A stretch of DNA of 64,000 nt from Paenibacillus_AA sp045062745 (lineage in GTDB: Bacteria; Bacillota; Bacilli; Paenibacillales; NBRC-103111): NCBI RefSeq assembly GCF_045062745.1, contig NZ_JBJGED010000010.1:151219-215218 (forward strand), read 5' to 3'. The position numbers were made by a program, and so were the translations under genes. Every line of letters starts with the position of its first letter. Within the stretch, counting starts at the first letter, position 1. The notes under the pieces were generated by a model. The model searched no databases, had not been told where the DNA came from, and was given only the letters and a program-made list of their open reading frames with translations. Below are positions 26,967 through 34,844 of the stretch, in pieces.

Positions 26967-27248
26967 ATGAAATTTTTGATCGCTTATATGCTTCTTATGA
27001 ACTTCGCTACCTTCTGCGTCATGGGCGTGGACAAGCAGTATGCCAAACGCAAAGACCGCCGTATTCCGGAGAAGCGCATCTTCCTGCTCGCGCTGATCGG
27101 AGGCGCGGCCGGGGTATGGCTCGGCATGCGCGTCTGGCGGCACAAGACGCTGCACGCCTCGTTCACCGTCGGCATTCCGCTGTTGTTCGCGGTGAACGTG
27201 ATTTGTGTGTGGCTGCTCGCGTCCGGTCGCTTGTTTGGATTGCAGTAG
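26967..27248 (+). CDS. DUF1294 small membrane protein
   Basis: 93 aa with three hydrophobic segments (FLIAYMLLMNFATFCVMGVD; FLLALIGGAAGVWLGM; VGIPLLFAVNVICVWLLAS). The motif DKQYAKRKDRRIPEKR and the TLH stretch HKTLHASFTVGIP are typical of DUF1294. Function unknown. GAGGAG lies 12 nt upstream of ATG 26967. Confidence 0.88.
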   Translation: MKFLIAYMLLMNFATFCVMGVDKQYAKRKDRRIPEKRIFLLALIGGAAGVWLGMRVWRHKTLHASFTVGIPLLFAVNVICVWLLASGRLFGLQ

Positions 27249-27341
27249 AGAGAGTAACAGATTCGGCGGGAAACCGGATGGAGCGCGCGAGTTGCCGGAA
27301 TAGGCGCTTGTGCGCTTTTTCATGTGCAGCGGGGTTAGGAG

Positions 27342-27527
27342 GTGGCCGACTTTTTTTACTATGATGCCGTCTTCAAATGCTGCAAGCAGCCGTACCGCAT
27401 CTATGCAGGGAGCGAGTCGTTCCAAGCGTTGAAGGAAAACAAACAGGCTCCGATCGTCTGCGACGATTGCTCGGATCGCATCCGGTTCGAAGCCATTATG
27501 AACTTTATGCATGGTGCCCGGGGCTGA
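27342..27527 (+). CDS. Small YlaI/DUF2197-like zinc-ribbon protein
   Basis: 61 aa, starts GTG overlapping an AGGAGG, so the exact start is doubtful. It contains FKCC near the N-terminus and IVCDDCSDRI near the C-terminus, a likely four-Cys metal site as in DUF2197 (YlaI); the first Cys pair is spaced atypically. Cytosolic; role unknown. Confidence 0.6.
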   Translation: MADFFYYDAVFKCCKQPYRIYAGSESFQALKENKQAPIVCDDCSDRIRFEAIMNFMHGARG

Positions 27528-27548
27528 GTGATCATGGTTTAATTGCCG

Positions 27549-28304
27549 CTACACGAGCTCCAACTCGGCGACGAGCGGCATGTGATCCGAAGCGAACGAC
27601 CGAATCGTGGTCGAGGTTAGCACGCGAAAGCGGGAGCTTGCCAGAATGTAATCGATTTTGCGGTCGGGGAAATCGGACGGGTACGTAAATCCGGGCTCGG
27701 CGCCTCGGACCGGCCACGTATCCGCCAACGCGGCGAACAAGGGAGCGAGCTCAGGCGCATCGGGCCGGGCGTTGAAGTCGCCCAAGAGCAGTGTCGGTGA
27801 GTCCGCGCGGGACTCGAAATCGTTCAACAGCTCCGCTACTTGCGTCCTTCGTACCGCGGGGTCGAGCTGATAATCCAAGTGCGCCACGTAGACGGTGACC
27901 GGCGTATCGGCGATTCCGACCGTAACCCGGGCCAAGCCCGGCATCGGAGCTGGAGTTGGCGAAGCGTCCTGCGAAGACAAGCGGGTCATCGGCATATTGT
28001 CGGCTTGTACGATCGGATGCCGGCTTAGCAAGGCAACGCCGAATTGTCGCGGAGGGGCAGCCGTCTTCACCGGGGGGAGCTCATAGATCGGCGCGTAGAA
28101 GGCGTGCATCCCAAGCGCCTCGGCGAGCCGGCCGATCATGTTCTCATGGCTGCTGCGCGGTCCCCAGTGGACGTCCACTTCCTGCAAGCCCAAGACATCC
28201 GGCCCTGCATCGCGTATGACCTCCTCGATTCGCTCCAGCTCATACTTGTCGTCCAAGCCCACCCCGGCATGCACATTATAGGTCATTACCCGTATACGGC
28301 TCAT
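27549..28304 (-). CDS. Endonuclease/exonuclease/phosphatase family protein
   Basis: 251 aa. Metal-dependent phosphoesterase fold: RVMTYNVHAGVG, DVLGLQEVD (metal Glu), YVAHLDYQLD, LLLGDFNARPDA (catalytic GDFN) and SDHMPLVAELEL (SDH). No signal peptide, so it is probably intracellular; DNA, sphingolipid or inositol-phosphate substrates are all known in this family. ATG 28304 has AAGGTGGGG upstream; the GTG at 28316 overlaps that site. It lies 91 bp downstream of hisS on the same strand. Confidence 0.9.
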   Translation of the reverse strand: MSRIRVMTYNVHAGVGLDDKYELERIEEVIRDAGPDVLGLQEVDVHWGPRSSHENMIGRLAEALGMHAFYAPIYELPPVKTAAPPRQFGVALLSRHPIVQADNMPMTRLSSQDASPTPAPMPGLARVTVGIADTPVTVYVAHLDYQLDPAVRRTQVAELLNDFESRADSPTLLLGDFNARPDAPELAPLFAALADTWPVRGAEPGFTYPSDFPDRKIDYILASSRFRVLTSTTIRSFASDHMPLVAELELV

Positions 28305-28395
28305 CCGGTTCCCCACCTTTCCAATTCGCGGATTCCTGTTTCCTAAATGAATTCCACGTCAGGAAAGGAAGTCCTCTTTTCAACAACCAACGCAA

Positions 28396-29703
28396 TCAGT
28401 CTGACCGCATCGCCGTCAACTTCTCGACCGCCTTCTCCAATGTGAGGACGTCTTCGGTCGCTTGCCGCATATCCTTGAGCCGCACTTGGTTGCTCTCCGT
28501 CTCCGTCTCCCCGATCAGCATCACATAACGGATGCCTTGCGCCGCGGCCGAAGGCAGCAGCTTGCGCAGCTTGCGGCCCCGTGTCTCGAGTCGGACCCGC
28601 AAGCCGCTTCGCCGGAGCGCTGCGGCCGCTGCTAAGACCTTCGGCAACGTGTCTCCGATGGGAACGATCAAGATGGGCACCGCGGGCTCGGGCATCTGGC
28701 GTTCTTTCAACAGAGCCATGATCGACTCCATGCCGAAGGACAATCCTACGGCGGGGAACGGAAGGTCCTCGCGGCCGATCAGCTGGCCGATGATGGCATC
28801 ATACCGTCCGCCGCTGCCCAGGCTGGACGCGAAGGCGCCGGTTGCGTCGAAAATCTCGTAGACCGTGCCCGTATAGAACGTGAGGCCCCGGGAGAGGAAC
28901 GGATCGAACCGGCAGACGTCGGCAAGGGAAGCGGCGTTCAGCAGCTCCTGCAGAGCTCTGGCTTCAGCGGTTCCGGGACTGTCCTGCAGCCCGTAGCGTT
29001 CGGCGAGCTCCTCCAGAGACGGCGCTTGCAGCAGAACGAGCTGCTCCAGCCGCTCGAGGGTGTCCGCCTGGAGCCCTTTCTCACGCAGCTCGTCGCGGAC
29101 ACCGGCCAGGCCGATCTTGGCCAGCTTGTCGAGCGTCAGCAGCACCGACACGATGTCCGCTTCCTGCCGGACGCCGAGCCGGCCCAGCAATTCGCCGATA
29201 AACCGGCGGTTGTTCCAGCGGATCACGATCGGAATATTCAGCTTCCGAAAAGCGTCGACCGCGAGCTGCATCAGCTCCGCTTCCGCCTCCGGGCCGGCGA
29301 TGCCGACGACATCCGCGTCGCATTGGAGGAACTCCCGGAGCCGTCCGCGCTTGACGGGGCCGTCGCGGAACACTTTGCCGATCTCATAGCGCTTGAACGG
29401 CAGCTCCAGTCCCGGGTAGAGCGCCATTACCTTCGCGAACGGAACGGTCAAGTCGTAGCGCAGCCCCAGCCGGCGCTGTCCCTGATCGCTCAGCTGATAC
29501 ATTTCCTTTAGAATTTCTTCCCCTCCGGCGTACTTCGACGCAAGCAGCTCAAGCTCGTTCAGCATCGGCGTCTCCATCGAGTCGAAGTCGTACAGCTCGA
29601 AGAGCGTCTCCAGCTCCTTTTGCACCCGGCGCCGTAGCGCCTGCTCCTGTCCGAAGTAATCGAATGTGCCTTTCACATTTTGCAGCTTGCTTATGGTTGA
29701 CAT
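28396..29703 (-). CDS. hisS: Histidyl-tRNA synthetase, eukaryal/archaeal-like type (second HisRS)
   Basis: 435 aa, class II synthetase that charges tRNA-His. Seen: motif 1 region GTFDYFGQEQALRRRV, TPMLNELELL, LRYDLTVPFAKVMA, motif 2 KVFRDGPVKRGRLREFLQCD, HisA-type SRGLTFYTGTVYEI and motif 3 FPAVGLSFGMES, then an anticodon-binding domain (RVRLETRGRKLRKLL). The motif 2 stretch GRLREFLQCDADVVG resembles eukaryal and archaeal HisRS (GRxREFYQCDFD) more than the usual bacterial GRYREFHQ form, so this may be a second, acquired HisRS. It is preceded by a leader peptide with three His codons and an attenuator. Confidence 0.92.
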   Translation of the reverse strand: MSTISKLQNVKGTFDYFGQEQALRRRVQKELETLFELYDFDSMETPMLNELELLASKYAGGEEILKEMYQLSDQGQRRLGLRYDLTVPFAKVMALYPGLELPFKRYEIGKVFRDGPVKRGRLREFLQCDADVVGIAGPEAEAELMQLAVDAFRKLNIPIVIRWNNRRFIGELLGRLGVRQEADIVSVLLTLDKLAKIGLAGVRDELREKGLQADTLERLEQLVLLQAPSLEELAERYGLQDSPGTAEARALQELLNAASLADVCRFDPFLSRGLTFYTGTVYEIFDATGAFASSLGSGGRYDAIIGQLIGREDLPFPAVGLSFGMESIMALLKERQMPEPAVPILIVPIGDTLPKVLAAAAALRRSGLRVRLETRGRKLRKLLPSAAAQGIRYVMLIGETETESNQVRLKDMRQATEDVLTLEKAVEKLTAMRSD

Positions 29704-29730
29704 GATCCCTCATCCTTTCGACTCGACATA

Positions 29731-29775
29731 GAATAAAAAAGAAACGCGCCGGACCTCCTAAGTCCTGCGCGTTTC
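29731..29775 (-). terminator. Attenuator terminator of hisS
   Basis: GAAACGCGC 29741-29749 pairs perfectly with GCGCGTTTC 29767-29775, with inner GGAC/GTCC pairing; on the minus strand a run of six U follows (29734-29740). It sits only about 30 nt before the hisS start, inside the transcript, so it must be conditional. Confidence 0.88.
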
Positions 29776-29794
29776 CTATGCCGCAGGGAGGCCG

Positions 29795-29845
29795 AACGCG
29801 AAATGCGCTAGCCCGCCCTGAAAAGAGTTCAGGAAGTGCTAACGC
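29795..29845 (-). promoter_or_regulatory. Alternative pairing segments of the his attenuator
   Basis: Segment 1, GCGTTAGC (29838-29845), covers the end of the leader peptide. It pairs with segment 2, GCTAGCGC (29805-29812), over 8 bp with one G-U. The adjoining CGCGTT (29795-29800) can instead pair with AACGCG (29768-29773) of the terminator stem. The pairings are mutually exclusive, as in classical attenuation. Confidence 0.65.
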
Positions 29846-29892
29846 TTCTTGTGATGATGAAGTTGTACGAACGTGACGGTAAAGGCACTCAT
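29839..29892 (-). CDS. Histidine leader peptide (HisL-like)
   Basis: A 17-residue open frame, MSAFTVTFVQLHHHKKR, ATG 29892 to TAG 29839. AAGGAG (29903-29908) lies 10 nt upstream. Three consecutive His codons (CAT CAT CAC) near the end, directly before the attenuator segments, are what a histidine sensor needs: scarce His-tRNA stalls the ribosome, masks segment 1 and lets the antiterminator form. Too short for routine gene finders. The role is inferred from layout. Confidence 0.8.
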   Translation of the reverse strand: MSAFTVTFVQLHHHKKR

Positions 29893-29924
29893 GACGGCTC
29901 GACTCCTTCAAACGAATTGGGATC

Positions 29925-29953
29925 AGTATACTAGGATGCGGGTTCTTTTGCAA
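29925..29953 (-). promoter_or_regulatory. Promoter of the his leader-hisS transcript
   Basis: Minus strand: TTGCAA (29948-29953), a 17-bp spacer and TATACT (29925-29930). The start is predicted near 29918, only about 10 nt before the leader-peptide ribosome site. Confidence 0.75.
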
Positions 29954-30087
29954 GACCAGGGGGAGTTGGATGAAAAAGTTCGTCGAAAAAAGCAGGAACA
30001 CGGGACAGCATCGCGAATAGTGCTGAGCGGGCATAGTAATAGAAAGAACTAATGACAGATATGGCATCGATTGCGAGGTTTGGATTT

Positions 30088-31299
30088 ATGACTCGAAACA
30101 TATGCGTGAGGCGTCTTCTCCTCTTCATGGTGGCGATGCTCGCGCTGACGGGGTGTCAGTGGAATCCTGCAGCAGGACCTGCAGGTCAGCCGTCTCCCTT
30201 ACCGTCAGCAGGGAGCGGGCCGACCGTGACGCCTACAGATACACCGCATCCTACGCCGACACCGACACCTGCTCCAACACCGACTCCCGTCGTCACAAGG
30301 GCGACACTCGCTGCGATCGGGGACGTGCTGCTGCACAACACGGTGTATCAGGACGCCATGACCGAGCAGGGCGGCTACGACTTCAAGCCGATGTTCGCAC
30401 TCGTCCGGGATCGACTCAGGCAGTCCGACCTGGTCGTGGCCAATCAGGAAAGCATCACCGGCGGGACGGAGCTCGGCCTCTCCTCGTATCCGCTATTCAA
30501 CAGCCCGCACGAGATCGGCGACGCCCTGCTCGATTCTGGGATCGATCTCGTCACGATGGCGAACAACCATGCGATGGATATGCGCGAGAAGGGCATTGTG
30601 AGCGCGATCGCTTACTGGAATCAGCTCGGCATGCCGTACACCGGCGCGTTCGCGTCGAAGGAGGATCGCGATCGGATCCGGGTGCTGAAGACGCACGACA
30701 TCTCGTTCGCTTTCCTGTCGTACACGTATGGAACGAACGGGATCCCGGTACCGGCGGATAAGCCCTATCTCGTGAATCTCATCGATGAGCCGCGGATTCA
30801 GGCCGACATCGAGCGCGCACGCGAATTGGGGGACGTCGTCGTCGTCTCTATGCATTGGGGGATCGAGGATCAGGCGAACCCGAACGACACCCAGCGCACG
30901 CTGGCCGAGAAGCTGGCTGCGTGGGGGGCCGATATCGTCATCGGCAGTCACCCGCATGTGCTCCAGCCGTTCGCATGGCTGACCCGGCCCGACGGGAAGC
31001 GGACGTTCGTCATGTACTCGCTTGGCAACTTCTTGTCGGCGCAGGATATGATGCCGGAGCTGATCGGGGGGATCGGTCAGATCGAGGTGGTGAAGACGAT
31101 TAAGGGCGGGACGGTTACGATTGAGATGACTAGCCCGACTTTTATGCCGACTTATAACAAGTACGTGAACTACCGGCATTATCAAATCGTACCGTTCTCT
31201 CAGCTAAGCAAAGCGGATGCGGAACGGGTCATGCCCGTCTGGGAGTCGTTCCGGTCGAACCTGGTCGCGGGTATGCCGGAGCTGCAAATCGAGGAATAG
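30088..31299 (+). CDS. CapA-family metallophosphatase-like lipoprotein
   Basis: 403 aa. Signal sequence with lipobox MLALTGC, then a Pro/Thr linker with TPTPTPAPTPTP, so it is anchored outside the cell. The CapA/PgsA fold follows: LAAIGDVLLHNTVYQDAM, LVVANQESITGG, LVTMANNHAMDMREKG, VVVSMHWGIEDQANPN, IVIGSHPHVLQPF and YSLGNFLSAQ. The family includes the poly-gamma-glutamate capsule protein CapA; other pgs/cap genes are absent here, so a capsule role is unproven. ATG 30088 has GAGGT 9 nt upstream; ATG 30052 would add 12 residues before the signal. Confidence 0.92.
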   Translation: MTRNICVRRLLLFMVAMLALTGCQWNPAAGPAGQPSPLPSAGSGPTVTPTDTPHPTPTPTPAPTPTPVVTRATLAAIGDVLLHNTVYQDAMTEQGGYDFKPMFALVRDRLRQSDLVVANQESITGGTELGLSSYPLFNSPHEIGDALLDSGIDLVTMANNHAMDMREKGIVSAIAYWNQLGMPYTGAFASKEDRDRIRVLKTHDISFAFLSYTYGTNGIPVPADKPYLVNLIDEPRIQADIERARELGDVVVVSMHWGIEDQANPNDTQRTLAEKLAAWGADIVIGSHPHVLQPFAWLTRPDGKRTFVMYSLGNFLSAQDMMPELIGGIGQIEVVKTIKGGTVTIEMTSPTFMPTYNKYVNYRHYQIVPFSQLSKADAERVMPVWESFRSNLVAGMPELQIEE

Positions 31300-31330
31300 T
31301 TGGAGCGGGAAGCCGAGGGTCTTCATACTA

Positions 31331-31373
31331 AAAAGGGGCTGCAAGTAGACGAAAATCTACATGCAGCCCTTTT
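31331..31373. terminator. Bidirectional terminator between CapA-like and SIS genes
   Basis: GGGCTGCA 31336-31343 with TGCAGCCC 31362-31369, inner GTAGA/TCTAC, TTTT after and AAAAA before. It serves both convergent genes. Confidence 0.9.
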
Positions 31374-31385
31374 CTGTCCTTTTAC

Positions 31386-32429
31386 TTACAGCTTAACCCA
31401 AGCGTCGAGGCCGTCCGGCGAATCGGGGTTGATGCCGAGCCGCTCCGCGCACCCGAGGGCGACGATCTGAGGGATGAATATAAACGGAATGCCGTGCACC
31501 GCCGTATCGAGCTTGCGGCCGCTCGTCACGAGCAGATCGACTTCTTGCGCATAGCCGCTCTCGTCCTGGTCGGTGTAGGCGATGATCGTCGCTCCGCGCT
31601 TCTTGATGTCCTGCATCAGCTTGCGCTGATAGTCCGCATCCGTGTTGGTCAGGGCCGCCACTACGAGCGTGTCGGACTTGATCGTCACCATTGGGCCGTG
31701 ACGTACATCGAGCAAGTGATGGGCGTGAGCCTGAGCGTTCGCGATCTCCGTGACGGCGATCGCGCCTTCCGTAGCGAGGCCGTGGAGCTCGCCGTCCGCC
31801 AGCACGACGACTTGGGTCCAGGCGAAGCTCGAGACACGGCGGATGTCGCTCTCCACGCGCGCCATGTAAGCTTCCCCTTGGGCGATCGCGGCATCGATAT
31901 CGGCGAGCAGGGCGTCGTCGCCGTTCAGGAAGGCCGACAAGATCAAGTTCGCGGCATACAGGTTCGACACGGTGCGCGTCTGGCAGACGCTGGAGTCGAA
32001 CGCCCAAGGCAGCTCCAGGGAGTAGTCCGCCACCTTCGACAGCGGCGATTCCGGGACGCAGGCGATGGACAGCACCGGTACCCGGCGCTGCGCCTGAACG
32101 CGCTTAACGGCTTCGACAATCTCGCTCGTGCTGCCGGAACGGGACGGGGCGACGAGCAGGGTATCCTGTAGCAGCGATGCATAGCGTGCACCGTTCAGCA
32201 TCAGGTCGCCGCCGGCAAGCGAGACGGCCGGGACACCGGACCGGAGGCCGAGCGAGAATGCGGCGGAACGGCTCAGGCAATAGCCGGAGCCGCAGCCGAT
32301 TACGGTGATGCTCTTAAGCGAGTGCGAGCGGACGAAGGCGAGGAACGATGCCTTCCGCTCCAGCAAGTAGTCGTAGGTTTGCCGAAGCGCCGTATATTGC
32401 TGTTTGATTTCACTATAGGTCAAGCTCAT
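31386..32429 (-). CDS. SIS-domain sugar isomerase/deglycase (AgaS/FrlB/GlmS-like)
   Basis: 347 aa, two SIS domains. Seen: SITVIGCGSGYCLSRSAAF and LLVAPSRSGSTSEIVEAV in the first domain, GLATEGAIAVTEIANAQAH and DVRHGPMVTIKSDTLVVA in the second; these match the glucosamine-6-phosphate synthase isomerase half without the glutaminase domain. Likely acts on an amino-sugar or fructosamine phosphate. ATG 32429 has GGAGG 9 nt upstream. It lies 66 bp downstream of an AraC gene on the same strand. Confidence 0.9.
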   Translation of the reverse strand: MSLTYSEIKQQYTALRQTYDYLLERKASFLAFVRSHSLKSITVIGCGSGYCLSRSAAFSLGLRSGVPAVSLAGGDLMLNGARYASLLQDTLLVAPSRSGSTSEIVEAVKRVQAQRRVPVLSIACVPESPLSKVADYSLELPWAFDSSVCQTRTVSNLYAANLILSAFLNGDDALLADIDAAIAQGEAYMARVESDIRRVSSFAWTQVVVLADGELHGLATEGAIAVTEIANAQAHAHHLLDVRHGPMVTIKSDTLVVAALTNTDADYQRKLMQDIKKRGATIIAYTDQDESGYAQEVDLLVTSGRKLDTAVHGIPFIFIPQIVALGCAERLGINPDSPDGLDAWVKL

Positions 32430-32495
32430 GCCAGATAACCTCCTCGAGAAAAGAACCAATAATGAAATAATAAATCATTATCATGATTGTTTCAA

Positions 32496-33398
32496 TCATT
32501 TTATTGAATGAAGCGATACGTTCCGGCACCGGTCCCGATAATGTGCGGGGGAATCGTTCATCAGCTCCCGGAACGTCCGGGTAAAGTAGTGCACGGAGCC
32601 GAAGCCGGTCGCCTCGGCGATGGCCTTGATTGACATGTCGGTGCGCGTCAGCAGCTCGACCGCCTGGCGGATCCGCTGCCCGCGGACATAGCCGGTGAAC
32701 GACTCGCGGATGCCGGAGGCGAACAGCCGAGACAAGTGCCGCGGCGAGACGTTCAGGTAAGCGGCCACCTTGGCGAGCGACAGCTCGTCGTCGTCGACGT
32801 TGTCCGCCACATACAGCTTCGCTTGCTTCAGCAGCTGCGCGTAGGCGGACGGGCGACGCGCCGCCGTGCCCGTCTCCGCAACCGGTGCGCCTTCGCCGAA
32901 CTGCCCGGCGAAGGCGAAGAGCAGCGCGCCGGCCAGCTCCGGCAGCGCGGACTCGGACAACGCCGGGCCGTCGTCCGGCAGCATGAGCGAGCGCCACAGC
33001 TGCGCGGCCGGCGTCCGATCCGCCGCCGGTACGCAGACGGCGCCCGATTCCGCCAGAGCCTGCATCGCGGCCCGGGCCCCTTCGCCGCTCAACGCCTCGT
33101 CCAGATCGTATGCGACGTAGAGCAGCTGTGTGCCGGGCTCATTGACGATCTGGTGTACGATACCCGGCCGGGAAATAAACATCGTACCCGTACGGATCGC
33201 ATATCGGGCCTCGCCTTCCGAGTACGTCCCTTCGCCCTCCAGGACGTAGCAAGCCTCGAAGAAGGAATGTTTATGCGGGGCGTTAGAACGGTGGTTCTCT
33301 TGCACCCCCCAGTAGTGCACGATGAATGAGGCGCCGGGAGTCCGGGGCAGCAGGGCGAACTGGCCCAGCCGACGCTCACTTTCTTTCCAGCGGTACAT
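32496..33398 (-). CDS. AraC family regulator
   Basis: 300 aa. The N-terminal cupin (HKHSFFEACYVLEGEGTY, GTMFISRPGIVHQIV) precedes a C-terminal double HTH (LSLAKVAAYLNVSPRHLSRLFA; IKAIAEATGFGSVHYFTRTFREL, then DSPAHYRDRC). ATG 33398 has AAGGAG 11 nt upstream. It is upstream of the SIS gene and divergent from a phytanoyl-CoA dioxygenase-like gene; it could control either or both through the 133-bp divergent region. Confidence 0.92.
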   Translation of the reverse strand: MYRWKESERRLGQFALLPRTPGASFIVHYWGVQENHRSNAPHKHSFFEACYVLEGEGTYSEGEARYAIRTGTMFISRPGIVHQIVNEPGTQLLYVAYDLDEALSGEGARAAMQALAESGAVCVPAADRTPAAQLWRSLMLPDDGPALSESALPELAGALLFAFAGQFGEGAPVAETGTAARRPSAYAQLLKQAKLYVADNVDDDELSLAKVAAYLNVSPRHLSRLFASGIRESFTGYVRGQRIRQAVELLTRTDMSIKAIAEATGFGSVHYFTRTFRELMNDSPAHYRDRCRNVSLHSIK

Positions 33399-33531
33399 AC
33401 GCGGGAACACTCCTTTCTTGGCGATATGGCGCGAAAAGACAAAAGTATGGCACGATCCGCCAAAGACGGACAAGCCGATTAACCGCATAATGAAGCTATT
33501 CAATCCATTCCTTCGCAGGGGAGGTCTTAAC

Positions 33532-34314
33532 ATGATTAGAGCACAAGATGCAGATTTCTACAAGGAGCAAGGGTATTTGTTAGTGAAGGGGGTTTTCAAC
33601 TCCGAAGAGGTCAAAGAGATGCGCGAAGCTGTCGAGCGGATCATCCTTCGCGCGGCGGCCGCCAACAAGGACCACAATCACGCCTGGCAGGGCGATTATT
33701 TGCCTCCGGAGCAGCTGAAGAAGCTCGTGCTGAAGGGCTTCCACGACGTACATTACCACGATGCGTCTTTCTTGCGCGCCATCGTGCATGCCAACATGAC
33801 CTCCGTGTTGGCTCAATTGATCGGCCCGAACGTGCAGCTCCATCATTCCAAAATGCTGGTCAAGCCGCCGGAAAACGGAGCCGCCTTCCCGATGCACCAG
33901 GATTACCCGTATTTCCCTCACGAGAAGCACACGATGCTGGCGGCCAGCGTCCATCTGGACGATGCCGATGTCGACAACGGCTGTCTTCACGTCATCCCAG
34001 GGTCGCACCGGCAAGGGGCGATGCCGCATGTCGGCAAGCATTATCTGGATGCGAAGCAATATCCGGTTTCCTCAGGGATTGCTTGTCCGGCCGAAGCGGG
34101 AGATGTGCTGTTCTTCAACTATTTGACCGTTCATGGCTCACCGGCGAACCGCAGCGAACGGACTCGGCGCAATGTGCTGTTCCAGTATCGCAGCGCGGAC
34201 GACTTCCCGACGGAGCAAGTGCATTTTGACTGGGGCATGGGGCTCATGGTGTGCGGGGAAAATCCGTATTTCGAACGGGCAAGGCCGGATTATCGCATCG
34301 TGCAGCATGCTTAA
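33532..34314 (+). CDS. Phytanoyl-CoA dioxygenase family Fe(II)/2-oxoglutarate oxygenase
   Basis: 260 aa. The iron triad is visible: MHQDYPYF (His-x-Asp) and the distal His in YLTVHGSPANRS, with the 2-oxoglutarate-binding Arg in RTRRNVLFQYR. LDDADVDNGCLHVIPGSHR is the family core. These enzymes hydroxylate small molecules; the substrate is unknown. GGGGAGG is 7 nt before ATG 33532. The gene is divergent from an AraC regulator. Confidence 0.92.
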   Translation: MIRAQDADFYKEQGYLLVKGVFNSEEVKEMREAVERIILRAAAANKDHNHAWQGDYLPPEQLKKLVLKGFHDVHYHDASFLRAIVHANMTSVLAQLIGPNVQLHHSKMLVKPPENGAAFPMHQDYPYFPHEKHTMLAASVHLDDADVDNGCLHVIPGSHRQGAMPHVGKHYLDAKQYPVSSGIACPAEAGDVLFFNYLTVHGSPANRSERTRRNVLFQYRSADDFPTEQVHFDWGMGLMVCGENPYFERARPDYRIVQHA

Positions 34315-34424
34315 AGCATAGAGGAGGACAACCGGGCATCCGCGCTGAAGCGGGTGCTTTTTCCTTGCTTTTGTACTAAACTGGAAAATGAGAGAGAATC
34401 GAAGCGATAGAGGAGTGGAGCATA

Positions 34425-34844
34425 TTGGCAAAATGGCAGGGTGCGGCAGGCGTTTGTGTCAAGGACGGGCTTCTATTGATGGTGCTGCAGGGCAAGCCGG
34501 AGGAGGAGAAGCGGTGGTCCGTCCCGTCCGGCGGGATGGAGCCCGGGGAGACGCTGGAGATGTGCTGCGTGCGGGAAGTGCTGGAGGAGACGGGCTACGA
34601 GGTGCGGGTTGTGCGGCCGGTGCATGAGAAGCGGGGGAGCTATGCCAGTATCGATACGGAGTTCAGCGTCACGTATTATCTCGTCGAGATCACGGGCGGG
34701 AGACCGACGATTCAAGATCCGGACGGGTTGATCTACGAGATTGCGTGGAAGTCGCAGGAAGAGCTTCGGCAGCTGCCGCTCAGCTTCGAGGAAGACCGGC
34801 CTTTGCTGCTGAGCTGGGCGGGCGGTCGAGAGGAGTCGGCATGA
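34425..34844 (+). CDS. Nudix hydrolase
   Basis: 139 aa. The Nudix box is complete: GGMEPGETLEMCCVREVLEE followed by TGYEV. Hydrolyses a nucleoside-diphosphate-linked compound. Starts at TTG 34425, 9 nt after AGGAG. Its TGA overlaps the ATG of the next gene (ATGA), so the two are translationally coupled. Confidence 0.92.
   Translation: MAKWQGAAGVCVKDGLLLMVLQGKPEEEKRWSVPSGGMEPGETLEMCCVREVLEETGYEVRVVRPVHEKRGSYASIDTEFSVTYYLVEITGGRPTIQDPDGLIYEIAWKSQEELRQLPLSFEEDRPLLLSWAGGREESA

Noticed and set aside
29700..29950. T-box riboswitch for hisS
   Set aside because: I could not find the conserved T-box sequence (AGGGTGGNACCGCG type) or a specifier loop; a short His-rich leader peptide explains the region better.
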